DNA of 21,167 nucleotides, from contig CAZLPS010000075.1 in the NCBI GenBank assembly GCA_964561455.1, forward strand, positions 1 to 21,167. Reading direction: 5' to 3'. The stretch is from JABDGR01 sp964561455 (GTDB taxonomy: Bacteria > Verrucomicrobiota > Verrucomicrobiia > Opitutales > JABDGR01). Positions within the stretch are counted from its first letter, which is position 1, and each line of letters starts with the position of its first letter. A model generated the notes under the pieces. That model was not told the origin of the DNA and searched no databases. It was given only the letters and a program-made list of their open reading frames with translations. The position numbers and the translations under genes are program-made. Positions 15,999-21,167 of the stretch are shown in pieces.

Positions 15999-16367
15999 TT
16001 ACGCCCGGCTCGGGCGTTGCGCCGGCAACAACGGCGTATTCGCGGGCGCGCCCACCGACGCCGCCGCTTGCGCCAGAACTTCCTCCAGCGTCTCCAGGTA
16101 TTTGACAAACCGACGGCGCCCGGCGGGCGTCAAGGTGATGGTTGTCCGCGGCCGCCCGCCGCCACCCGCTTCCTTGCGCTGCGCGATGATGCCCTCATCA
16201 TCCAGCGCCTTGAGGTGGCGGTTCAAATTCCCATCCGTCAAATCGCAGGTGTCCTTCAATTCCCCAAACGACAGCCCGTCCACCGCCGCAGCCAATGCCG
16301 AGATCAGCGCGAGCCGGTTCGGCTCGTGCATCACGCGGGAAAGGGAAGCAAAGGGGTTGTCGGACAT
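15999..16367 (-). CDS. Winged-helix transcriptional regulator
   Basis: A 122-residue DNA-binding protein. Residues about 13-95 fit a winged helix of the HTH_34 type: PNRLALISAL, GLSFGELKDTCDLTDGNLNR with the recognition helix at about 44-57, HLKALDDEGII, then a Gly/Arg-rich wing (GGGGRPRTTITLTPAGRRRF) and a helix (VKYLETLEEVLAQ) that may dimerise. The last 20 residues are Pro/Ala-rich and probably disordered. It sits between two six-helix membrane protein genes on the same strand, 17 bp upstream of one and about 140 bp downstream of the other. Small regulators of this kind often control their adjacent membrane genes; that is inference here. Confidence 0.9.
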   Translation of the reverse strand: MSDNPFASLSRVMHEPNRLALISALAAAVDGLSFGELKDTCDLTDGNLNRHLKALDDEGIIAQRKEAGGGGRPRTTITLTPAGRRRFVKYLETLEEVLAQAAASVGAPANTPLLPAQRPSRA

Positions 16368-16376
16368 ATTTTTTTA

Positions 16377-16442
16377 GTTTCGCGTTTTGCGTTTGGAGTA
16401 TAGGGTTTCGGGTTTGGAGTTTCGCGTTTCGCGTTTCGCGTT
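16377..16442. repeat. Short tandem-like TTTCGCG / GTTTGGAG repeat tract
   Basis: The 5' flank of the regulator gene is filled by reiterated words: TTTCGCG four times, GTTTGGAG twice, and GGGTTTCGGGTTT. An AT-rich block (about 16477-16507) with ATTCATAAATCTAAAATCTT follows, echoing the arms of the inverted repeat at 17865-18012. The tract separates the regulator from the upstream membrane-protein gene and would lie in the transcript leader of the regulator. It looks like dispersed intergenic repeat DNA; no operator is identified. Confidence 0.6.
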
Positions 16443-16509
16443 AAACATTTGCCGTTTATAGCTTGGGTCCGGAATTTCTTAATTCATAAATCTAAAATCT
16501 TAATTCCTG

Positions 16510-17166
16510 CTAGTCCGCGTCTTCCGTGCGGGCCGGGGCGGGAAAACCAAAAAAAGTGCGTAGCGACGGCCAGGGCTTTTCGTCATAATGCAAAACCAAC
16601 CCGCCGAAAAATTCGCCGACGAAGAATACCGTCCCCATTATCCAGGCATCGCGGGTAAAGGACAACCCCGGCAGCCCCAACAGGCACGCGCCCCCGCACA
16701 GCAAATAATACATGCCCACCCACGACAAACCGCGCGGCAACACCTGGCGTGCCGTGAAATTGAGCAGCCCGCACATCACCATCCACGTACCGAACAGGAG
16801 ATTGTATTCCTCCCGCGCCACCAGCGCCATGGTCAATAAGCCGCCCACGGCGAGCAAGGGAATGATTTCCAGCGCCGGCCGCAACCGCCGCACGTCGCGC
16901 CCCACCTCGGGGTCGTTGAGGAACCAATAAATCAGCGGGCCATAATTGCAGACCATCGCCAGGAAAAACACCACACTCCAGCCCACAAAATGCACCATGG
17001 GTAGCGCCGGAACCGACGGGGAACCCAACAGCAGCCCGGCCGCCAGCGCCACGCACCCGCCGAGCGCCCGCGCGCGACCAGAATAGCCCTTAAAGCGCTG
17101 CTTTTCCAGTATGGCCTGTTGGAGGTCACGCACTTGGCGCAAAGCGTCTTGGATCGAAGTTTTCAC
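16510..17166 (-). CDS. Six-helix membrane protein with coiled N-terminus
   Basis: A 218-residue integral membrane protein. A charged helical N-terminus (about 5-33, ALRQVRDLQQAILEKQRFKG then YSGRAR) precedes six predicted helices near 34-49, 57-82, 99-117, 122-139, 146-164 and 173-193. The C-tail is cytoplasmic-looking and acidic. I believe similar proteins, with an EKQRFxGYSGRAR-type entry, occur beside winged-helix regulators in several phyla, but cannot confirm that here. It starts 18 bp after the preceding gene's stop, so they form one transcript; the regulator lies about 140 bp downstream across a repeat tract. Function unknown. Confidence 0.8.
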   Translation of the reverse strand: MKTSIQDALRQVRDLQQAILEKQRFKGYSGRARALGGCVALAAGLLLGSPSVPALPMVHFVGWSVVFFLAMVCNYGPLIYWFLNDPEVGRDVRRLRPALEIIPLLAVGGLLTMALVAREEYNLLFGTWMVMCGLLNFTARQVLPRGLSWVGMYYLLCGGACLLGLPGLSFTRDAWIMGTVFFVGEFFGGLVLHYDEKPWPSLRTFFGFPAPARTEDAD

Positions 17167-17184
17167 AGGGATGTCGTTATCACT

Positions 17185-17784
17185 TCATCCGTAACACTTC
17201 GCCCTGCCGGTCGCAAGTATTGTTGCGGGCAGCGCAAACCCATGAAGTCGGCGGCCTTCAGTGTCTAATACATAGACGCGGTCGCCACCGCCGGTCAGTT
17301 CGCCATGGTGAAAGTTAAAATAGAGGGTCATCCCAAGTTTCTCCGGCAGGCCAAGGTCGCCCAAAGCCGCCGCCAATGACTTATCGTCGCCAATTCCCGC
17401 CCTCCGCAGCAGCTCCCGGTCCCGGCCAATGGCTGGAAAGCCCGGCACCCAACAACCCCCGCGCAATTCGGCGAACAGATTCCGCCCGTTCTCGCGCAAC
17501 GCCACCCCCACCCAGGCCAGCGATCGGCGCCGCGGTCCCGCCGCCGGCAGCGCCTTCACTCCGAGCAGGCTTTTCGCCTCCAATCCGGCCAAAAAGCCTT
17601 CCGTGCCTCCGCCACCCTCCACCCCAAACAAAGGCGCAAATGGCCGCAATAACGCCACCGGAAATGACCAGCCTTCCGCCGCCACCGGCAAACTTGCGGT
17701 AAAGCCCACCGCAGGTGCCGTCGGGTTGCCGGCGGGAATGAACATCTCCCATCCGGGAGGAGGCGGTGCAATCAACATCGGCAT
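17185..17784 (-). CDS. Unknown soluble protein, first gene of membrane/regulator cluster
   Basis: A 199-residue protein without membrane helices or recognised domain. It is Gly/Pro-rich, with an N-terminal MLIAPPPPGWEMFIPAGNP, a central GVKALPAAGPRRRSLAWVGV, and a C-terminal half with a plausible folded part: LGLPEKLGMTLYFNFHHGEL, then RVYVLDTEGRRLHGFALP, ending in ATGRAKCYG. ATG 17784 was used; ATG 17778 two codons later is equally possible, and neither has a clear ribosome site. It is the most upstream gene of the minus-strand series ending at 15244, and its stop is 18 bp from the next start. Codon use agrees with a real gene, but the assignment rests mainly on length and context. Confidence 0.62.
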   Translation of the reverse strand: MPMLIAPPPPGWEMFIPAGNPTAPAVGFTASLPVAAEGWSFPVALLRPFAPLFGVEGGGGTEGFLAGLEAKSLLGVKALPAAGPRRRSLAWVGVALRENGRNLFAELRGGCWVPGFPAIGRDRELLRRAGIGDDKSLAAALGDLGLPEKLGMTLYFNFHHGELTGGGDRVYVLDTEGRRLHGFALPATILATGRAKCYG

Positions 17785-17864
17785 AAATCGGGTTTTATCA
17801 GGGCAACACCGTTAGCTTTGCATTACAGAGCCAAGGTGTCAATGCGATTTTTGGGATTTATGAT

Positions 17865-18012
17865 TTAAGATTTAGGATTTATGAAGTGGAGAGCCCCAAT
17901 GGATTCAGGCACACGCTAAGCGGCTTAAAACGCCCATGTTGACCTGAAACCCAGGGCGGAGCTTCACCCCTCCGAGGGACTGGGCATTGACTTCATAAAT
18001 CCTAAATCTTAA
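17865..18012. repeat. 148-bp element with 22-bp perfect terminal inverted repeats
   Basis: The 22 bases at 17865-17886 (TTAAGATTTAGG... through ...TTTATGAAG) are the exact reverse complement of 17991-18012, enclosing 104 bp. The arms are AT-rich while the interior is GC-rich and has its own smaller stem (CGGAG ... CTCCG). Similarity decays outside the arms, and I see no convincing target duplication. The arms echo words at 16477-16507. It resembles a MITE-like or structural intergenic repeat, placed between the divergently oriented cluster start (17784) and the tiny gene at 18074. Confidence 0.65.
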
Positions 18013-18073
18013 TTCTTAATTCTCCCCTTTCCCCCTTGCCGCTCGCCCCCTATCCCATTAGAGTAACCTCACC

Positions 18074-18286
18074 ATGCCCCTCAAGCTTCGCCTCCTCTTC
18101 GGTCTGCTGAGCCTCGGCGCGGTCGGCGCCGTCATTTACGCCCGCACCATTTCCAAGAGCGACGCCTCCGCCCCCGCCCCCGTCGCCATTTCCCCCGGCG
18201 ACATCTGCTGCGGGCCCGACCCCGTCAGTGCCCTGCCCTCGGTCAATTATACCAAGCCAGCAGAGCCGGCCAAATCCCCAAACTAG
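18074..18286 (+). CDS. Small anchored or exported peptide
   Basis: A 70-residue product with a typical export/anchor start (MPLKLRLLFGLLSLGAVGAVIYA, helix about 6-23), then a Ser/Ala/Pro-rich segment and a CCGPDP motif at about 46-51 (ISPGDICCGPDP). No family is recognised. The start is preceded by GAGTAACCTCACC, which is not a strong ribosome site. The basic-hydrophobic N-terminus and GC-biased codons favour a real gene, but its shortness leaves room for doubt. It stands alone, between the inverted-repeat element and a dispersed repeat. Confidence 0.5.
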   Translation: MPLKLRLLFGLLSLGAVGAVIYARTISKSDASAPAPVAISPGDICCGPDPVSALPSVNYTKPAEPAKSPN

Positions 18287-18412
18287 ATTCGTTCGTCGTC
18301 CGCCCGCGCCCGCCTGCGAAAAGGCCGGAAAAGATGACCTGAGGCGGTCGGGCTGACCCATTTCCGCTCCCCGGGAAGGAAAAACCTCCGCGACATCGGC
18401 ATCGCCATTCCC

Positions 18413-18532
18413 CAGACAGCCAGTGCCGCGGCCATTGCCATGGCCCATATACTGGTCTTTGGTGGTTCGATTTTTCGCTTTCCATTTACCGACGCACGGC
18501 CCAAAAGCGCTTCCTAACTGCCCGGTCCGTAC
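18413..18532. repeat. ~120-bp dispersed repeat, copy 1
   Basis: This segment, beginning CAGACAGCCAGTGCCGCG and ending CCCGGTCCGTAC, matches 19454-19572 with about 12 differences including one missing base, roughly 90% identity by hand alignment. Its longest unbroken shared block is GGTTCGATTTTTCGC plus TTTCCATTTACCGA. It lies 28 bp past the stop codon of the lipoprotein gene at 18561. On the minus strand it carries an open frame (KRKIEPPKTSIWAMAMAAAL) that could be a relic of a small membrane protein. The rest of 18287-18560 contains no gene that I accept. Confidence 0.75.
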
Positions 18533-18560
18533 CCAGTGGTGCGGCCCTTTTGCGGCCCTG

Positions 18561-18956
18561 CTATTTGTTAGTCTGCACGTTCATCTTGCCATGCGTAAAC
18601 CTCATTGGTTCCTCACCTGAAGTTTGGATGACAAGTTCTCCGCCCTCGAGCCAGATGGAGACAGGGCTGCCTTTGTTGATTACATCAGATGTTAAGTGAC
18701 CACCATTCAAGGAATATTTCCCTTTGTTGACAATGGGCGTGCCATTTGGAGCACTTAGCGGAAGGTATCTAAATTCAACGTCCGTGCTGCTTGCAAAATT
18801 AACTTCAATTACAGCATTTCCCCATTCGGTGCTGATTGTGCCAGTTTTCCAAATTCCAAGCAAATCGCCTGGATTGGGTTGCGTTTTTTGAGACCCGCAC
18901 CCTGAAAGCACGAACGCCATAAAGAATAAAATGTGTTTTATATTAACAATCTTCAT
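18561..18956 (-). CDS. Predicted lipoprotein with lipocalin-like pattern
   Basis: A 131-residue lipoprotein. The start at ATG 18956 gives MKIVNIKHILFFMAFVLSGC, a textbook lipoprotein signal with lipidated Cys20. The open frame reaches 19055, but those residues do not look like protein. The mature part is short and strand-rich: DLLGIWKTGTISTEWGN, VNFASSTDVEFRY, GKYSLNGGHLTSDV, GELVIQTSGEEPMRF. This G-x-W start with alternating strands and a GKYxLxGxxL turn recalls small lipocalin-like domains, as a fold-level guess. The gene is clearly more AT-rich than the clusters to its left and lies between dispersed repeats, suggesting recent acquisition. Confidence 0.75.
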   Translation of the reverse strand: MKIVNIKHILFFMAFVLSGCGSQKTQPNPGDLLGIWKTGTISTEWGNAVIEVNFASSTDVEFRYLPLSAPNGTPIVNKGKYSLNGGHLTSDVINKGSPVSIWLEGGELVIQTSGEEPMRFTHGKMNVQTNK

Positions 18957-18984
18957 AGACCGTACATGACCTTGACAGGTGAAA

Positions 18985-19000
18985 GAATTCGAGAGGGTCG
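18985..19000. repeat. GAATTCGAGAGGGTC motif upstream of lipoprotein gene
   Basis: GAATTCGAGAGGGTCG lies 28 bp before the start codon of the gene at 18561-18956. The same motif occurs twice, 19 bp apart, just upstream of the next minus-strand gene (20755-20791). Its shared position before two unrelated genes suggests a recombination scar, repeat end or regulatory element; which one cannot be told here. Confidence 0.55.
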
Positions 19001-19453
19001 GGCTTTTCATGTCAACATGGGAGCACCGCCGACATACTGCGAGGTTGGATGTCAACCTGCAAAGCCTGACGCTTCCCTAGCCTGACGCCACATCTATAAT
19101 CCAGGCAACGGTCAATTTATAGGGTGAACAGCTAACAATCCCGGCGCGCGCTTGGGTACTGCTCCTACTCTGGCCACTTCGATTACGTTGCCCAGGGGCG
19201 GTGTGACCGCAAAAGCGCGTCGCAGACTCATTCGCAATGCGGGGCATCGATCGGATCCATCTGCGGATTCATTCGGCCATCCGTGACTGGTTGCGATCAT
19301 TTCTTGACCGATTTCGACCCTTCATGGATCGCGGACCTGCTGGGATCCTTCCTTGGGCATAGGGGAAAGGTTCTTTGTCGAGTCCCATTCCATGTTACGG
19401 TCGAGCGAAGTGGGATTGAGGTAGTAGGTGAACTCAATGAAGCCATGCTGTGT
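19001..19453. other. Gene-free spacer in the accessory zone
   Basis: From the lipoprotein's upstream motif to the second copy of the dispersed repeat there is no convincing gene. Short frames exist on both strands (for example minus 19112-19300), but none has a recognisable domain, signal peptide or ribosome site. The stretch is of intermediate GC content and could be a decayed gene, since it lacks the repeat wording seen in other spacers. The 19573-19696 stretch after the repeat is likewise empty. Confidence 0.4.
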
Positions 19454-19572
19454 CAGACAGCCGGTGCCGCGCCAATTGCCATGGCCCAATAGTGGTCTTT
19501 GGGGGTTCGATTTTTCGCTTTCCATTTACCGAGGCACCTCCCAAAAGCGCTTCCTGTCTGCCCGGTTCGTAC
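19454..19572. repeat. ~120-bp dispersed repeat, copy 2
   Basis: This is the second copy of the repeat at 18413-18532, in the same orientation and 1041 bp further on. It lacks one base within GGCCCA-ATA, which breaks the minus-strand frame that is open in copy 1. It lies 124 bp past the stop of the minus-strand gene at 19697-20746, the same side relative to its gene as copy 1. No further copy was found in the window. Confidence 0.75.
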
Positions 19573-19696
19573 ACCCTGATAGATCGCACCGGGAAATTCC
19601 AGGCGTAGGGGGCGGGCCATTATGCCCCCCATCCTCGCGACCCACCCTCCAGTCGTCCACTACAAACATGAACAACTGACTCTTTTTCGGCCCTCA

Positions 19697-20746
19697 TTAA
19701 TTGGAGCCTGGGGACTTTTTCGGACTCACGGGCGAAACATTACTTAGCAAGAATCCATTGTGACTGTTTGGATAGACAATTGCGGAGATACCTGAAAGCT
19801 GAAACACGCCTTTTTGTAATAAATCCACGCAGTAGGTTCGATAACCCCCCAGATCGAAAGGTGAACCTGGCACCTTACTCATAACCACGAACCGATGATT
19901 AATCGCCGCGATGCCAAAATGGAGATATTGAAAGGCACCAGAAGAGACATCTGCCATTATCATAGTGGACTTTCCAGATTTCATATCCATATCAATAAGA
20001 CCGGCTGTCCCAGAGCGGGGTAGCATATGAGGCTCGCCGCCGCCAATTGCCCCGTAGGCGGTAACATGCTGGCCGGACGGGTCGGCAAAAAGTAGTCCGT
20101 CAACCTCGATGCCGCTAAACTTAACCCTATCTTTTATCGTGAGATCATCAGGATCTAGGTGGGCCAGTGAATCAAATAGAGGACCTGGGGATGGCGAGAA
20201 TCCGCCAGTTTCAACGACAATTATTTTGCCATTAACCGTTTCCGAGATGGGCTTAAAATCAAGACCAGACATATTGTCAATATCAACCGACTTTTGTTCC
20301 CCGCTTTTCAAATCGATTCGCACGAGCCGCTGCAAGGAGCTTCCAGGGCTAGTACTCAATATCAGACAATTCCTCTCCGGCAAAAGTAACATCCATGATA
20401 CTATCCGGGTATCGCCCAATCGGAACGTTTTAAACAGAATTCCCGTCTTATAATAACGAACTTCGAAGCTCTTATCTGCCGGCTTCCCAACTAGAGTGGC
20501 GGTTGCCAACTGGTCAAGGCTGACAACATCCCAAGTGTCGAAGATCTCGCCCTTAAGGAAATCAATCGGCTGCTGAACAACCTTCCCCTTGCCGTCAATA
20601 TGAATAAGCGTTGCGTGGCCACCGTTGGTCAAGGCCGCAAAATCCAGATCTTGCCCTAAAGACGGTGCTGCAGGTGAACTCACAGCAGTCCATAGGAATA
20701 TTGAAAACATGGCAACGGGCAGAATAGTATCGCTCGGGGGTTTCAT
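19697..20746 (-). CDS. Exported protein of unknown function, propeller-like pattern
   Basis: A 349-residue exported protein starting at ATG 20746 (MKPPSDTILPVAMFSIFLWT), with a probable signal cleavage after AVSSPAA near residue 27. The open frame continues to 20860, but that part runs through repeat motifs and into the neighbouring transposase start, so I exclude it. The mature sequence alternates short strands with Gly/Asp turns: DGKGKVVQQP, YKTGILFKTFRLGD, SLQRLVRIDLKSGEQKS, GLIDMDMKSGKSTMI. This is the rhythm of a beta-propeller-type protein, though no family motif is certain. It is more AT-rich than the left-hand clusters and bracketed by dispersed repeats, like the lipoprotein gene beside it. 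Confidence 0.75.
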   Translation of the reverse strand: MKPPSDTILPVAMFSIFLWTAVSSPAAPSLGQDLDFAALTNGGHATLIHIDGKGKVVQQPIDFLKGEIFDTWDVVSLDQLATATLVGKPADKSFEVRYYKTGILFKTFRLGDTRIVSWMLLLPERNCLILSTSPGSSLQRLVRIDLKSGEQKSVDIDNMSGLDFKPISETVNGKIIVVETGGFSPSPGPLFDSLAHLDPDDLTIKDRVKFSGIEVDGLLFADPSGQHVTAYGAIGGGEPHMLPRSGTAGLIDMDMKSGKSTMIMADVSSGAFQYLHFGIAAINHRFVVMSKVPGSPFDLGGYRTYCVDLLQKGVFQLSGISAIVYPNSHNGFLLSNVSPVSPKKSPGSN

Positions 20747-20754
20747 GGTTCTTT

Positions 20755-20791
20755 GGAATTCGAGAGGGTCAGTGGAATCCGAGAGGGTCAG
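20755..20791. repeat. Two tandem GGAAT(T/C)CGAGAGGGTCAG motifs
   Basis: GGAATTCGAGAGGGTCAG (20755-20772) and GGAATCCGAGAGGGTCAG (20774-20791) differ by one base and have a 19-bp period. They begin nine bases upstream of the minus-strand gene's start codon and lie about 60 bp before the transposase fragment on the plus strand. A third copy is at 18985. They may mark a repeat end or an insertion target. Confidence 0.7.
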
Positions 20792-20849
20792 GTAACATTC
20801 AAGAGCAGCGTTGACGCGGTACTCCCGCCGCGATGACGCTTTTCCTGCC

Positions 20850-21020
20850 ATGTTATACACCGCAATTGACTACCATCGCAAGTATTCGGTGGTGCGGACG
20901 GAGGATGCCACGGGCAACCGTGTGTGTTCGGCGCGCATCGACCAAAACGAACCCGCGGCGTTCGCGGGATATTTCGCGGGGCTGCCGGAGCCGTCCCGCG
21001 TGGTGCTGGAAGCGTGTTGG
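20850..21020 (+). pseudogene. IS110-family transposase, N-terminal fragment
   Basis: Fifty-seven residues beginning MLYTAIDYHRKYSVV and ending RVVLEACW match the start of IS110-family transposases. They include the first Asp of the DEDD catalytic set (Asp7 in AIDYH) and the Glu of LEACW (Glu54). After the Trp a run of eight or nine G residues follows, and the frame continues only into unrelated sequence to a stop at 21110. The remaining ~250 or more residues, including the C-terminal Ser domain, are absent. The copy is therefore dead, by deletion, insertion or assembly joining. IS110 elements normally carry a bridge RNA upstream of the gene. The ~60 bp here between the GAGAGGGTC motifs and the ATG are too short and unstructured for me to call one. 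Confidence 0.85.
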
Positions 21021-21037
21021 GGGGGGCGACGGGGTCG

Positions 21038-21084
21038 GGCGTTGCATGTTAACATCCTGGGTGTATATGTCACCATGCAACGCC
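21038..21084. repeat. 11-bp inverted repeat after transposase fragment
   Basis: GGCGTTGCATG (21038-21048) pairs exactly with CATGCAACGCC (21074-21084) around 25 bases. It begins 17 bp after recognisable transposase homology ends. It may be the end of another small element whose insertion or recombination truncated the transposase, or an unrelated hairpin. The remaining sequence to 21167 is AT-rich and has no gene I can support. Confidence 0.5.
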
Positions 21085-21167
21085 TCACCCTTAAGCCTTG
21101 TAAAGCATGAGTCTGCTATGAGGATGAAAACGTCAAGTGCTATTTTTTGACTGTTTTTGGTTCGGGG

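Noticed and set aside
20747..20860. N-terminal extension of the exported protein at 19697-20746
   Set aside because: It would be encoded by the GAGAGGGTC motifs and antisense transposase start, and a proper signal peptide begins at ATG 20746.

Overview
The window looks like one end of a Verrucomicrobiota contig or genome segment. It opens inside a 16S rRNA gene on the minus strand. Bases 10-27 carry GCTGCCACCCGTAGGTGT, the exact EUB338-III probe target associated with Verrucomicrobia. Coding regions are GC-rich, several genes lack a clear Shine-Dalgarno sequence, and the spacers are full of short dispersed repeats. Class or genus cannot be fixed from what is visible.

Layout. (1) 1-1029: 5' end of 16S rRNA with leader hairpins and a likely rRNA promoter. 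(2) 1030-2836: two tandem related lipoproteins and a tiny two-helix membrane protein, divergent from the rRNA. (3) 2837-3546: no gene, a patchwork of repeats. (4) 3547-9910: an exported HEAT-like protein followed by two large membrane-anchored proteins, each built from about twenty 32-residue alpha-helical repeats. These two are a tandem gene duplication that match repeat by repeat. Only the first carries a C-terminal strand resembling the autotransporter-associated repeat. (5) 10097-10762: an unknown three-helix membrane protein. (6) Minus strand 14165-10813: a hybrid sensor kinase with four PAS domains and a degenerate receiver lacking its phospho-acceptor Asp, then a DUF971 protein lacking most of its usual metal-binding cysteines. 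(7) 14364-15137: an exported methionine sulfoxide reductase A. (8) Minus strand 17784-15244: a compact four-gene cluster of an unknown protein, a six-helix membrane protein, a winged-helix regulator and a second six-helix membrane protein with an internal duplication. (9) 17785-21167: an accessory zone. It holds a 148-bp element with 22-bp perfect terminal inverted repeats, a tiny anchored peptide, and two visibly more AT-rich minus-strand genes for exported proteins. Each of these two genes has the same ~120-bp repeat downstream and a GAGAGGGTC-type motif just upstream. The zone ends in a truncated IS110-family transposase.

How the genes fit together. Much of the window encodes cell-envelope material: lipoproteins, anchored solenoids, multi-pass membrane proteins and a periplasmic repair enzyme. 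The most distinctive parts are the duplicated 20-repeat solenoid pair and the repeat-bracketed gene modules at the right end. Functions of both are unknown; the calls rest on reading the sequence without database searches.
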